From: Lachnospiraceae bacterium UBA3633
Lineage (GTDB): Bacteria > Bacillota > Clostridia > Lachnospirales > Lachnospiraceae
NCBI GenBank assembly: GCA_002374095.1
Contig: DFKY01000015.1
Coordinates: 1-64,000, forward strand
Reading direction: 5' to 3'
Length of the DNA stretch: 64,000 bases
How positions within the stretch are numbered: the first letter of the stretch is position 1; the number at the start of each line of letters is the position of its first letter. Positions 16,140 to 25,384 of this stretch are shown here, in pieces. The notes under the pieces are model-generated. The model was not told the origin of the DNA. It saw only the letters and a list, made by a program, of their open reading frames with translations, and searched no databases. Position numbers and translations under genes: made by a program.

Positions 16140-17030
16140 ATGTTAAATTTTAAACCACTTACAATGGATGATATAGAGGTTATAAGACCTTATTTTGAAT
16201 GTTCAAGAAGCAATAACTGTGATAATACAATTGGCGGATCAGTTATGTGGAGAGATTACTTCAATACAAGATTTACAATAGTTGATAATACTTTGATATT
16301 AAAGGTGACATTTCCTGGCTATGGTGATTGCTATACTGTGCCAATCGGCAAATCAGTTGGTCATGGTATAGATTTGATATGTGAAGAATGCAAAGAATTA
16401 AATAAGACGATGCAGTTTGTAGCTGCTACAGAAAGAGATACCGCTTGCGTAGAAAAAAAGTTTGATGTAGAAAAAGTTGTCATGCAAGAATGGTCTGACT
16501 ATGTGTATGTAGCTAAGGATTTGATAGAGCTTGCAGGCAGAAAGTATCATGGACAAAAGAATCACATAAATTATTTCAAAAAGACATTTGCCAATTATCA
16601 TTTTGAAGAGATAACACCATCCAACATTCATGAAGCAAAAAACTTTGTAGAGGAGTTTTCAAAAACGGAGTCAAAAGAGTCACCAATATTTAAAGAAGAG
16701 CTTAGCAAAACTTTTGAAGTGCTTGATAATAATGATCGATATAAGTTTTTTGGGCTTATGCTTAAGGTTGATGATAATGTAGTAGCGATTAGTATGGGAG
16801 AGAGAGTAAAGCATACGCTTTTCGCCCATATAGAGAAAGCAGATAAAAGGTATAGAGGTTCATATCCGATGATAATGAACGAATTTGCAAGGACATTTGG
16901 CTCTGATATGAATTATATCAATAGAGAAGAAAATGCAGGAGACAAAGGACTTGAGAGCTCTAAATTGCAATATCACCCATGTACTATACTCAATAAATAT
17001 TATATAAAAGTAAAATGCAATAAGTATTAG
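16140..17030 (+). CDS. DUF2156 / LPG-synthase C-terminal-like protein
   Basis: 296 residues. The pattern FKPLTMDDIEVIRPYF, SVMWRDYF, YHGQKNHINYFKKTF, and the late EFARTFGSDMNYINREENAGDKG matches soluble DUF2156 proteins, which share the double-GNAT fold of the C-terminal domain of phosphatidylglycerol lysyltransferases. No membrane segments are seen, so it is a cytosolic stand-alone form with unknown acceptor. AGAGGT lies 4 nt before the ATG. ispF follows within 10 bp. Confidence 0.86.
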   Translation: MLNFKPLTMDDIEVIRPYFECSRSNNCDNTIGGSVMWRDYFNTRFTIVDNTLILKVTFPGYGDCYTVPIGKSVGHGIDLICEECKELNKTMQFVAATERDTACVEKKFDVEKVVMQEWSDYVYVAKDLIELAGRKYHGQKNHINYFKKTFANYHFEEITPSNIHEAKNFVEEFSKTESKESPIFKEELSKTFEVLDNNDRYKFFGLMLKVDDNVVAISMGERVKHTLFAHIEKADKRYRGSYPMIMNEFARTFGSDMNYINREENAGDKGLESSKLQYHPCTILNKYYIKVKCNKY

Positions 17031-17038
17031 AGGTGACA

Positions 17039-17542
17039 ATGTACAGGATTGGAGAAGGATATGATGTACATAAACTTACGGATGGGCGAGAACTAATTCT
17101 TGGTGGCGTTAAAGTGCCATATGAAAAAGGGCTTCTTGGACATAGTGATGCAGATGTCTTGACACATGCAATAATGGATGCACTTCTTGGGGCTTTGGCC
17201 CTTGGAGATATAGGAAAGTATTTTCCTGATAGTGATGATAGGTATAAGGGAGCAAGTTCCATAGATCTCTTAAAAAAAGTTAGTAGGATTATAGATGATA
17301 ATGTAAAGACTCAATATACTGATAGTGTCAATAAGTTCTCAATATGTAATATTGATGCAACTATTATTTGCGAGAAACCAAAACTCAGAGATTATATTGA
17401 TGGCATGAGAGAAAATATATCAAAAGCACTTGCTATTGATATTAAAAAAGTAAGTATAAAAGCGACAACTGAGGAAGGGCTTGGTTTTACAGGGGAGGGG
17501 TTAGGCATAGCTGCAAAAGCAATAGCCCTCATAGAGATATAG
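17039..17542 (+). CDS. ispF: 2-C-methyl-D-erythritol 2,4-cyclodiphosphate synthase
   Basis: 167 residues. The trimeric zinc enzyme of the MEP isoprenoid pathway. Conserved IGEGYDVHKL (metal-binding Asp and His), GLLGHSDADVLTHAIMDALLG, LGDIGKYFPDSD and the C-terminal ATTEEGLGFTGEGLGIAA. I start at the ATG at 17039 behind AGAGGTGA; a GTG two codons earlier is also possible. ispG of the same pathway is at 23256, so two MEP genes share this gene run. Confidence 0.97.
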   Translation: MYRIGEGYDVHKLTDGRELILGGVKVPYEKGLLGHSDADVLTHAIMDALLGALALGDIGKYFPDSDDRYKGASSIDLLKKVSRIIDDNVKTQYTDSVNKFSICNIDATIICEKPKLRDYIDGMRENISKALAIDIKKVSIKATTEEGLGFTGEGLGIAAKAIALIEI

Positions 17543-17560
17543 TGATATGAAAGGATATGT

Positions 17561-19051
17561 ATGAAGATATTTAATTCATTAACAAGAAAAAAAGAAGAAT
17601 TTGAGACAATAGAGCCTATGAAAGTCCGCATGTATGTATGTGGACCGACAGTGTATGACTTTATACATATAGGCAATGCAAGACCGATGATAGTATTTGA
17701 TTCGTTTAGAAGATATCTCACCTTTCTTGGTTATGATGTCAATTATGTATCCAATTTTACAGATATAGACGACAAAATCATTAATCGTGCCAATGAACTC
17801 GGGATTAGTGCAAGTGAGCTTGCATCAAGATACATTGATGAATGTAAAAAAGACATGCAAGGGATGAATATACTTCCTGCTACGACTCATCCTCTTGCAA
17901 CAAAAGAAATTGATGGTATGATAGAACTTATATCAAAACTTATTGATAAAGGTTTTGCTTATGTAGGACATGATGGGACAGTATATTATGACACTACAAA
18001 ATTTAAAGAGTATGGAAAGTTATCTCATAAAAATCTGGATGACTTACAATCAGGTTTTAGAGATATAAAGGTGACAGGAGAAGAAGATAAGAAGACGTCA
18101 ACTGATTTTGTACTTTGGAAACCTAAAAAAGAAGGTGAGCCATATTGGAAAAGTCCTTGGTGTGATGGAAGACCAGGGTGGCATACAGAGTGTTGTGTCA
18201 TGGCACCAAAGTACTGTAAAGGAGCCCTCGATATACATGCAGGAGGAGAAGATCTTATATTTCCACATCATGAAAATGAGATAGCACAATACGAACCAGT
18301 ATATGAAGAAAAGTATGCAAGATACTGGATGCACAATGCATTTTTAAATATCAATAATCAAAAGATGAGTAAGTCACTTGGCAATTTCTTTACAGTAAGA
18401 GATGTGCTTTCAAAGTTTGATGGTAATACTTTAAGACTTTTTATGCTTTCAACTCAGTATAGGGCTATGTTAAACTTTTCTTTTGAACTTATGGAATCAA
18501 GTAAGGCAAGTCTTTTGCGTATAAAAAATGCAGTCGACAATATACTTTTTACTCTGAAAAATAAGAATGTAAATGTTGATAAAAAAGCATATCTTGAGTC
18601 TATAGATATATTTGATGAGTTGGTTGTAGATCTTAAGACATGTGAGGAGTTTTCAAAAAGTGAAATCGAAGCATTTGATAAGATTTGTGAATATACAAAA
18701 ATGTATTTTGATAAACTTGATGATGATTTTAACACAGCTGATGCAGAAACTGCGATTTACGAGATAGTGAGAGTTGCCAATCAAAATGTCAATGAAAATA
18801 GCTCTATTGAATTCTTAAATGGCGTACTTCTTATATTAAACACATTGCTTTATATTTTAGGTATTGACTTATCAAAAGAAGATAAAGGTAGTGAAATTGA
18901 CGAAAAACTTATTGAAGATATGATAGCAGAAAGAAGTGAAGCAAAGAAGGCAAAAGACTTTGGAAATGCAGATGAGATAAGAAAGAAGCTTCTTGATATG
19001 GGCATAGAGCTTGAAGATACAAGACAAGGTGTTAAATGGAAGAAAATATAA
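17561..19051 (+). CDS. cysS: Cysteinyl-tRNA synthetase
   Basis: 496 residues. Class I synthetase for tRNA-Cys. Motifs: MYVCGPTVYDFIHIGNARP with the zinc-binding Cys, CDGRPGWHTEC and DIHAGGEDLIFPHHENEIAQ carrying further zinc ligands, and KMSKSLGNF. A helical anticodon-binding domain follows, ending EDTRQGVKWKKI. The AAAGGA site is 6-7 nt before the ATG. The end of the gene overlaps mrnC by 16 bp, a common arrangement in Firmicutes (cysS-mrnC-rlmB). Confidence 0.98.
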   Translation: MKIFNSLTRKKEEFETIEPMKVRMYVCGPTVYDFIHIGNARPMIVFDSFRRYLTFLGYDVNYVSNFTDIDDKIINRANELGISASELASRYIDECKKDMQGMNILPATTHPLATKEIDGMIELISKLIDKGFAYVGHDGTVYYDTTKFKEYGKLSHKNLDDLQSGFRDIKVTGEEDKKTSTDFVLWKPKKEGEPYWKSPWCDGRPGWHTECCVMAPKYCKGALDIHAGGEDLIFPHHENEIAQYEPVYEEKYARYWMHNAFLNINNQKMSKSLGNFFTVRDVLSKFDGNTLRLFMLSTQYRAMLNFSFELMESSKASLLRIKNAVDNILFTLKNKNVNVDKKAYLESIDIFDELVVDLKTCEEFSKSEIEAFDKICEYTKMYFDKLDDDFNTADAETAIYEIVRVANQNVNENSSIEFLNGVLLILNTLLYILGIDLSKEDKGSEIDEKLIEDMIAERSEAKKAKDFGNADEIRKKLLDMGIELEDTRQGVKWKKI

Positions 19052-19440
19052 AGGATCCGGAAAATCTAAATGTCGTCTATCTTGCTTATATTGGTGATGC
19101 TATTTTCGACTTATTTACAAGAGATTTACTTATAAAAAATCATATTTCCAAAGTAAAAATGAATGAGCTTCATAAAATGAATACAGATATAGTTTGCGCC
19201 AAGTCACAAGCACGCATCATAGAAAGACTTATTGATGACAATGTCCTTTCTGATGAAGAAATAGATTTTTATAGACATGCAAGAAACGCACACCCACACT
19301 CTAAATCTAAAAATTCTTCAATAGTTGATTATAGAAAAGCTACAGGTTTTGAAGCTTTACTCGGATTACTTTACTATAGAGAAGATAAAAATAGATTAGA
19401 TACACTTCTGGATAAGGTCAAAGAATATCTACTTAATTAA
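19036..19440 (+). CDS. mrnC: Mini-ribonuclease III
   Basis: 134 residues. A double-strand-specific RNase III catalytic domain without the dsRNA-binding domain; in Bacillus it matures 23S rRNA. The signature LAYIGDAIFDLFTRDLLI, NELHKMNTDIVCAKSQA and the acidic block GFEALLGLLYY with the metal-binding Glu are all present. It overlaps cysS by 16 bp and ends 4 bp before a tRNA-Leu gene, so the same transcript carries both. Confidence 0.95.
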   Translation: MEENIKDPENLNVVYLAYIGDAIFDLFTRDLLIKNHISKVKMNELHKMNTDIVCAKSQARIIERLIDDNVLSDEEIDFYRHARNAHPHSKSKNSSIVDYRKATGFEALLGLLYYREDKNRLDTLLDKVKEYLLN

Positions 19441-19444
19441 TATT

Positions 19445-19524
19445 GCACTCATGGCGGAACTGGCAGACGCGTATGTTTCAGGTACATATGAGAAATCGTA
19501 GGGGTTCAAATCCCCTTGAGTGCA
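19445..19524 (+). tRNA. tRNA-Leu (anticodon CAG)
   Basis: Acceptor stem GCACTCA (19445-19451) pairs with TGAGTGC (19517-19523), discriminator A at 19524. The D-arm has TGGCGGAACTGGCAGACGC typical of leucine tRNAs. The anticodon stem TATGT/ACATA closes a loop with CAG. The variable arm is short for a class II tRNA. No encoded CCA. It starts 4 nt after the mrnC stop and ends 3 nt before the rlmB ATG, so it must be cut out of the mRNA. Confidence 0.93.
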
Positions 19525-19527
19525 TGC

Positions 19528-20277
19528 ATGGAATATATCAATAAAAAAGATAGTATAGTTGAAGGAAAGAATAGTGTTTTAGAAGCCTACAATGCAAAGA
19601 GAGGTTTTCGAAAACTTTTTGTGCAAAAAGGCATGAAAGATGAAAAACTCAATAAGCTTATTGAAGATGTAAAGAAAACAGGTACTGTAGTTAAGTATCT
19701 TGAAAAAAGTGAGATAGATAGTATAAGTATTACAAAAGCAAATCAAGGCATTGTAGCAGAAGTAGAAGAATATAAATATGTAGAAGTAGAAGATATCATA
19801 AACTATGCAAAAGAAAAAGGTGAAGATCCATTTATTGTCATATTGGACGAAATAGTTGACCCACATAATTTTGGAGCCATCATAAGATCCGTCGATGCTA
19901 TCGGAGCACATGGTATTATAGTTAAAAATAGAAATCAGTCTATGGTTACATCAGTTGTAGAATCTGCTTCAGCAGGAGCAATCAACTATGTGAAGATAGC
20001 AAGAGTGCAGAATCTAACCAAAAAAATTGAAGAATTGAAAAAAGAAGGTTTTTGGTTTGCTTGTGCAAGTATGGATGGAGATGAAATTGATAAGCATAAT
20101 TTTGATGGCCCGATAGGTTTGGTTATGGGCAATGAAGGGGATGGCGTGTCAAGACTTGTGAAAGAGACATGTGACTTTACTATATCTATACCGATGAAAG
20201 GACATATAGATTCTTTAAATGTATCAGTGGCAACAGGAATACTACTCTATGAGATAATGCGGATTAGAAAACATTAG
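19528..20277 (+). CDS. rlmB: 23S rRNA 2'-O-methylguanosine methyltransferase RlmB (TrmH family)
   Basis: 249 residues from the ATG at 19528; the longer frame from TTG at 19516 would begin inside the tRNA-Leu. SPOUT methyltransferase for G2251 of 23S rRNA. It has an N-terminal L30e-like substrate-binding domain (EGKNSVLEAYN, KLFVQKG) and the catalytic part with LDEIVDPHNFGAIIRSVDA, VMGNEGDGVSRLV and SIPMKGHIDSLNVSVATGI. No ribosome site is possible except within the tRNA 3' end, so either processed RNA is translated leaderlessly or the unprocessed RNA is the message. Confidence 0.96.
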   Translation: MEYINKKDSIVEGKNSVLEAYNAKRGFRKLFVQKGMKDEKLNKLIEDVKKTGTVVKYLEKSEIDSISITKANQGIVAEVEEYKYVEVEDIINYAKEKGEDPFIVILDEIVDPHNFGAIIRSVDAIGAHGIIVKNRNQSMVTSVVESASAGAINYVKIARVQNLTKKIEELKKEGFWFACASMDGDEIDKHNFDGPIGLVMGNEGDGVSRLVKETCDFTISIPMKGHIDSLNVSVATGILLYEIMRIRKH

Positions 20278-20290
20278 TGTAAAAGTTTTT

Positions 20291-21550
20291 ATGAGAAAAA
20301 TCATAAGGAAAATTGCATATATACTATCTTTGTTACTTATATCAGTTGAGTTGTCAGCTTGTAAAGAGGATTCTCAAATTATTGATTATGGGGTAGAAGC
20401 CATAACTCCTGAGGAAAGTGAGAGCTTAAGTTTTACATTTGAGAAAAACATATCTGATAAACCCAAATCAAATATAGAGACAAAAAAAGATAGAGATTAT
20501 AAGTATGCTGAAAGCTTGAAAGAATTATTACTTACAAGGAATAAGAAAGAGAAAAAAATAAAAGGAATTTTTTTACCTGCCTATGTAGCTGGAAGTGAGG
20601 AAAAGTTTCCAGCAATTTTGGAAAATATAAAAAAGTCATGTATCAATGCAATAGTTGTAGACGTGAAGGATGAGGTTGGTAGGATAACCTTTGCAATGGA
20701 CAATGATTATGTAAGATCAAAAGGAACTATTGAACCACAGATAAAAGATATAGATGCTTTTATAAAGACTTGCAAAGAAAATGACATCTATCTTATAGCA
20801 AGAGTGACATCATTTCTTGATAATTATCTCACAAAACTTGATAGTTCAGTTGCTCTTCGTAGGGAAGATGGCAAGTATTATCGAGATAATCTGGGATATT
20901 ATTGGATGAATCCTTATAGGGAAGATGTCCAGAAGTATCTTATAGAGATAGGAAAGGGATGTGCAGCTGTAGGATTTGATGAAGTGCAGTATGATTATTT
21001 TAGGTTTTCTGCAGATTCTGGGATGCGAAAAGTAAAGTTTACTGAAGAGGAGACAAAAGGAAAAAGTAAAGTTGAGACGATTACAGAGATTGCTCAAAGG
21101 ATATATCGAGAACTAATACCAGAAAATATTTTTGTATCTATTGATGTCTTTGGAGCAATAATGAATTCGTATAGAGATCAAAATGCAATAGGTCAGGATT
21201 ATATAACTCTCCTTAAAAATATTGATTACCTATGCCCTATGCTTTATCCTTCACATTATGCCAATAAAACTTTTGGACTTGATATCCCTGATTTTTATCC
21301 ATATGAGACTATAAAAAATGCACTCAATACATCTACAAGTACAATTAATAAGACATATGATGAATTGGTTCATTATGGAAAAGTAAGACCTTGGCTTCAA
21401 GGTTTTTCAGCTACATATCTTGAAGAGTATCTAGTATATGATGCAGAGCAGTATAAGGAGCAGATGAGAGCAGCAGAAGAAGCAGGATATGATGAGTGGC
21501 TTTTCTGGCAACCAGGTGGTGTGTATAAGTGGGATGCATTTTTTGAATAG
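20291..21550 (+). CDS. Putative glycoside hydrolase lipoprotein (DUF4015)
   Basis: 419 residues with a signal peptide ending in LSAC, a lipobox. The body matches the DUF4015 TIM-barrel family of predicted glycosidases: KGIFLPAYVAGSEEKF, INAIVVDVKDEVGRI, DIYLIARVTSFLD, WMNPYREDVQKYLIEIGKGC, GFDEVQYDYFRF with conserved acidic residues, and CPMLYPSHYA. A wall-polysaccharide role is plausible but no substrate is known. It starts 13 nt after rlmB without a clear ribosome site, and uvrC begins 1 nt after its stop codon, so it is embedded in a housekeeping operon. Confidence 0.86.
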   Translation: MRKIIRKIAYILSLLLISVELSACKEDSQIIDYGVEAITPEESESLSFTFEKNISDKPKSNIETKKDRDYKYAESLKELLLTRNKKEKKIKGIFLPAYVAGSEEKFPAILENIKKSCINAIVVDVKDEVGRITFAMDNDYVRSKGTIEPQIKDIDAFIKTCKENDIYLIARVTSFLDNYLTKLDSSVALRREDGKYYRDNLGYYWMNPYREDVQKYLIEIGKGCAAVGFDEVQYDYFRFSADSGMRKVKFTEEETKGKSKVETITEIAQRIYRELIPENIFVSIDVFGAIMNSYRDQNAIGQDYITLLKNIDYLCPMLYPSHYANKTFGLDIPDFYPYETIKNALNTSTSTINKTYDELVHYGKVRPWLQGFSATYLEEYLVYDAEQYKEQMRAAEEAGYDEWLFWQPGGVYKWDAFFE

Positions 21551-23254
21551 ATGAAAGACTTTAACATTGAAAAAGAATTAACAAAACTTCCAACTTCTCC
21601 AGGCGTTTATCTTATGCATAAAGCTGATGGAGAAGTTATTTATGTTGGGAAAGCAAAAAATCTTAAAAATAGAGTTAGGCAATATTTTCTCACTTCGTAT
21701 AAAAAGACATCAAAGATTGAACAAATGGTTATGAACATTGACTACTTTGAGTATATAGTAGTTGACAATGAACTTGAAAGTCTTATACTTGAATCAAATC
21801 TTATAAAAGAATATAGACCAAGATACAACACATTATTAAAAGATGATAAAAATTATCCATACATAAAAATAACAGTTGATGAAGAGTTTCCAAGAGTTTT
21901 CATGGTACATAAGAAGTCAAAAGATAAAGCATTATACTTTGGGCCATATATGTCTGGAGGACTCGTGAAAGAGGCACTAAACTATATAAAAGAAAATTAT
22001 AAGTTAAGGCTTTGTAAACTTGATCTTTCAAAACCAAGAAAACAGGCATTCAAAACCTGTCTTTACTATCATCTCAATATGTGTAGCGCGCCTTGTGTCA
22101 ATAGAGATACTGATCTGTATAGAAAAGAGATTGATGAGATAAAGAAGTTTTTAAGTGGTGATACAAAAGACATTATACAAAAACTTACGACAGAGATGGA
22201 AAAGTGCTCTGATGCAGAAAAGTATGAAGAAGCAGCAATTTATCGTGATAAAATAGCTACAATTAATGATATTACGGAAAAGCAAAAAATTGATAGTAGA
22301 GAAGAGATTGATAAAGATATTATCGGTATGTATCGAGATAAAGATATAGCTATGATACAGATTTTTGAGGTCAGAGATGGCAATATTATAGATAGGAACA
22401 ATAATATCTTAAATATTGATGAAAATGACTCTGATTCAGAGATTATTTCAAGTTTTATAAAACAGTACTATAATGAGACCTTTTTTCTGCCAAAAGAGAT
22501 ATGGTTGCCTTGTGATATTGAAGAAAAAGAGCTTTTTGATGAATGGCTATCAAGAAGTAAGAAAAAGTGTAAAATCGTATCACCAAAGCGTGGCGATAAA
22601 GACAAGCTTGTAAAACTTGCATCTCTCAATGCGAAAATACAGTATAATCAACGAGTGGCAAGGTTTGTAAGAGAAGAAAAGGATCTAAATATTGCTTATG
22701 ACGACCTAAAAAAGATGACGGGTCTTGATAGTATAAAGAGACTTGAGTCATTTGATATATCCAATACCAGTGGTGTCTTAAATGTTGCATCTATGGTAGT
22801 GTGGGAAGGAAAAGGCTTTAAGAAAAATGATTATAGAAAGTTTCGCCTTAAGACGATAGATGGTCCTGATGACTATAACGCACTTAAAGAAGTTTTGAAA
22901 AGAAGGATTGAGAGATTTGTAAAAGATGACGTAAAGTTCAACAATCTACCATCAATTTTCTTGATTGATGGCGGAAGAGGACAAGTAAATGCTGTGATAG
23001 ATGTGATGAAAGAGTATAATCTTGACATACCTATCATGGGGATGGTAAAAGATGATAATCATAGGACAAGGGGACTTGTCTATAATGATGTAGAAATTGA
23101 TTTAAGAAACTATAAAGAATTATTTAAGTTGATAACAAAAATTCAGGATGAGACACATAGATTTGCGATAGAGTATCATAGATCACTTCGAAGTAAAGAA
23201 ATGCTTGCAAAAACTAAAATTGATAAGAATTCTAAAAGCAAGGTGGAAGATTAA
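21551..23254 (+). CDS. uvrC: Excinuclease subunit UvrC lacking the C-terminal HhH domain
   Basis: 567 residues, short for the family (usually about 590-620). UvrC makes the two incisions of nucleotide excision repair. Domains in order: GIY-YIG nuclease (LPTSPGVYLM...EVIYVGKAKNLKNRV), Cys-rich stretch (CLYYHLNMCSAPCV), UVR motif (CSDAEKYEEAAIYRDKI), RNase-H-like endonuclease (ESFDISNTSG, FLIDGGRGQVNA, MVKDDNHRTRG, HRFAIEYHRSLRSK). The tandem helix-hairpin-helix that normally follows is replaced by about 14 Lys/Ser-rich residues. ispG begins 1 nt after the stop, so the loss is at the gene junction and not a frameshift I can see. Confidence 0.95.
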   Translation: MKDFNIEKELTKLPTSPGVYLMHKADGEVIYVGKAKNLKNRVRQYFLTSYKKTSKIEQMVMNIDYFEYIVVDNELESLILESNLIKEYRPRYNTLLKDDKNYPYIKITVDEEFPRVFMVHKKSKDKALYFGPYMSGGLVKEALNYIKENYKLRLCKLDLSKPRKQAFKTCLYYHLNMCSAPCVNRDTDLYRKEIDEIKKFLSGDTKDIIQKLTTEMEKCSDAEKYEEAAIYRDKIATINDITEKQKIDSREEIDKDIIGMYRDKDIAMIQIFEVRDGNIIDRNNNILNIDENDSDSEIISSFIKQYYNETFFLPKEIWLPCDIEEKELFDEWLSRSKKKCKIVSPKRGDKDKLVKLASLNAKIQYNQRVARFVREEKDLNIAYDDLKKMTGLDSIKRLESFDISNTSGVLNVASMVVWEGKGFKKNDYRKFRLKTIDGPDDYNALKEVLKRRIERFVKDDVKFNNLPSIFLIDGGRGQVNAVIDVMKEYNLDIPIMGMVKDDNHRTRGLVYNDVEIDLRNYKELFKLITKIQDETHRFAIEYHRSLRSKEMLAKTKIDKNSKSKVED

Positions 23255-23255
23255 A

Positions 23256-24341
23256 ATGTATAAAAGAGAAGAAACAAAAAAAGTAAAAATAGGCAATATA
23301 AGTATCGGTCATTCTAAAAACGTAATTATACAGTCTATGTGTAATACTAAAACTTATGATGTAAAATCTACAGTTCGGCAGATACTTGAACTTGAAAAAA
23401 ATGGCTGTGAGATGGTAAGGGTAAGTGTGCCCGATGAAAAAAGTGCGAAGGCTTTAGAGTCGATAAAAGACAAGATACATATACCTTTAGTAGCAGATAT
23501 TCATTTTGATTATAGGCTTGCGATTATGGCAATAGATAGAGGAGTGGATAAAATAAGAATTAACCCTGGCAACATTGGTGATGAAGACAATATAAGGCAA
23601 GTAGTATCTGCTTGTAAAAAGAAAAGAATTCCTATAAGAATAGGCGTTAATAGTGGTTCCCTTAGCAAAAAAATATTAAAAAAGCATAGTGACAAAGTTA
23701 CGGCTATGGGACTTTTTGAATCAGCAAGAGAAAATATAGAAATACTTGAAAAATATAATTTTAATGATATAGTTGTATCAATTAAATCGTCAGATATCAT
23801 AAAAAATATTGATGCCTGCAAAATGTTTGCAAAAAAATATAGATATCCGCTACATCTTGGAATTACAGAATCTGGTAGTGTGATGACTGGAAGCATAAAA
23901 TCTGCTGTGGGACTTGGAACTTTACTCTACGAAGGAATCGGAGATACGATAAGAGTGAGCCTTACAGGAGACCCTAAAAATGAGATATTTGCAGCAAAAA
24001 AGATATTACAAAGCTTGGGGATAAGAAAGACGGGTATAGATATAATCTCATGTCCTACTTGCGCACGGACAAATATAGACCTTGATTTGATAGTTAAAAA
24101 TGTCGAGGAAAAACTAAGTGTAGTGCGCTATGAGAATGCATTTAAAGATAAAGTGTATAAAGTGGCCATCATGGGGTGTGTTGTCAATGGACCTGGAGAA
24201 GCAAAGGAAGCTGATGTAGGACTTGCAGGCGGAAACGGCGAAGCAGTGCTTTTTAGAAAAGGTATACCTTTGAAAAAAATAAAAGAAAAAGATGCTATAA
24301 AAGAATTGTTAAAATGTATTGATGCAGATATAAAAAAATGA
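23256..24341 (+). CDS. ispG: 4-hydroxy-3-methylbut-2-enyl diphosphate synthase
   Basis: 361 residues from the ATG at 23256, which has AAGGTGG upstream; the frame is open further left only because it overlaps uvrC. The iron-sulfur enzyme converts MEcPP to HMBPP in the MEP pathway. Visible are VIIQSMCNTKTYDV, PLVADIHFDYRLA, INPGNIGD, IRIGVNSGSLS, and the cluster ligands in SCPTCARTNIDL and VNGPGEAKEADVGLAGG. It lacks the plant-type insert. It lies between uvrC and miaA with 1-bp gaps on both sides. Confidence 0.97.
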   Translation: MYKREETKKVKIGNISIGHSKNVIIQSMCNTKTYDVKSTVRQILELEKNGCEMVRVSVPDEKSAKALESIKDKIHIPLVADIHFDYRLAIMAIDRGVDKIRINPGNIGDEDNIRQVVSACKKKRIPIRIGVNSGSLSKKILKKHSDKVTAMGLFESARENIEILEKYNFNDIVVSIKSSDIIKNIDACKMFAKKYRYPLHLGITESGSVMTGSIKSAVGLGTLLYEGIGDTIRVSLTGDPKNEIFAAKKILQSLGIRKTGIDIISCPTCARTNIDLDLIVKNVEEKLSVVRYENAFKDKVYKVAIMGCVVNGPGEAKEADVGLAGGNGEAVLFRKGIPLKKIKEKDAIKELLKCIDADIKK

Positions 24342-24342
24342 T

Positions 24343-25263
24343 ATGAAACCAAAGTTGATTGTAGTAGCAGGACCTACTGCTATAGGAAAAACTGCATATG
24401 CTATAGATCTTGCAAAAAAATATGATGGAGAGATTGTATCACTTGACTCTGTGCAAGTGTATAAGTATCTTGATATTGGATCGGCAAAGCCAAGCCAGAA
24501 AGAACTTGCAGAAGTTAAGCACTATATGATTGATGAAGTAGAGCCGACTATCAATCTCAATGTAAAAGAGTTTAAGGATATGGCGACTACTTATATTGAC
24601 GATATAATACATAGAGGAAAGCTTCCAATACTGGTTGGGGGTAGTGGCTTTTATATCAATGCCGTTTTATATGGGACAGAGTTTTTATATGAAGATGAAG
24701 AAAAGGCAAAAAAGATAAAGGATGCGTTGGAAGAAATAAAAGAACATAATGGGATAGATTATCTATATGAGATGCTAAAAAAAATAGATACAAAGTCAGC
24801 ATTGATTATTCCGAAGGAAAATGTCAGAAGAGTGTTAAGAGCAATAACATTTTATAGATTGCACGGAATCCCTATATCTCAGCACAATGAAGAAGAAAAA
24901 AAAAGAGAAAGTAGATACGATTTTTCGTTTTATGTATTGAATACGGATCGCGAAAAGCTATATAAGCGAATTGACGAGAGAGTAGATAATATGATAAAAG
25001 AAGGGCTTTTAGTCGAGGTAAAAGCACTTATTGAAAAAGGACTTGGTAAAGACTTAAACTCTATGAATAGTATAGGATATAAGGAACTTTATGATTTTTG
25101 TAGAGATAGAGATACAGTGTATGATATAGATAGTCTTGATGAGACATCAAAAAAAGAATTACAAAATATTATTGAAGAGATTAAAATGCATTCAAGAAAT
25201 TATGCGAAGAGACAAATCACATGGTTCCGTGCACAAAAAAATATTGAATGGATTGAAAGATAA
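24343..25263 (+). CDS. miaA: tRNA dimethylallyltransferase
   Basis: 306 residues. It transfers the dimethylallyl group to A37 of tRNAs reading codons that start with U. Motifs: P-loop GPTAIGKTAYA, SLDSVQVYKYLDIGSAKP, HYMIDEVEP, VGGSGFYI, the RVLRAITFY helix and SIGYKEL, with a C-terminal KRQITWFR tRNA-contact motif. Its substrate comes from the isoprenoid pathway served by ispG just upstream. An AT-rich 120-bp stretch after the gene separates it from the next promoter; no clear terminator is seen. Confidence 0.97.
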   Translation: MKPKLIVVAGPTAIGKTAYAIDLAKKYDGEIVSLDSVQVYKYLDIGSAKPSQKELAEVKHYMIDEVEPTINLNVKEFKDMATTYIDDIIHRGKLPILVGGSGFYINAVLYGTEFLYEDEEKAKKIKDALEEIKEHNGIDYLYEMLKKIDTKSALIIPKENVRRVLRAITFYRLHGIPISQHNEEEKKRESRYDFSFYVLNTDREKLYKRIDERVDNMIKEGLLVEVKALIEKGLGKDLNSMNSIGYKELYDFCRDRDTVYDIDSLDETSKKELQNIIEEIKMHSRNYAKRQITWFRAQKNIEWIER

Positions 25264-25326
25264 AAAATTTTAAAAAAAATATAAAAAATTTATTACAAAA
25301 TTTTAATGAAAAATATTAGTTTTTTG

Positions 25327-25355
25327 TTGACAAAATGTGAATAATTTACTATAAT
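25327..25355 (+). promoter_or_regulatory. Strong promoter of the histone H1-like gene
   Basis: TTGACA (25327-25332), 17-nt spacer, TATAAT (25350-25355): perfect consensus with an AT-rich upstream region (25262-25326) that could act as an UP element. Followed by AGGGGG before the ATG. High expression is expected. Confidence 0.87.
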
Positions 25356-25384
25356 AGCGGTATAAGAATTCGTAGGGGGAAAGT

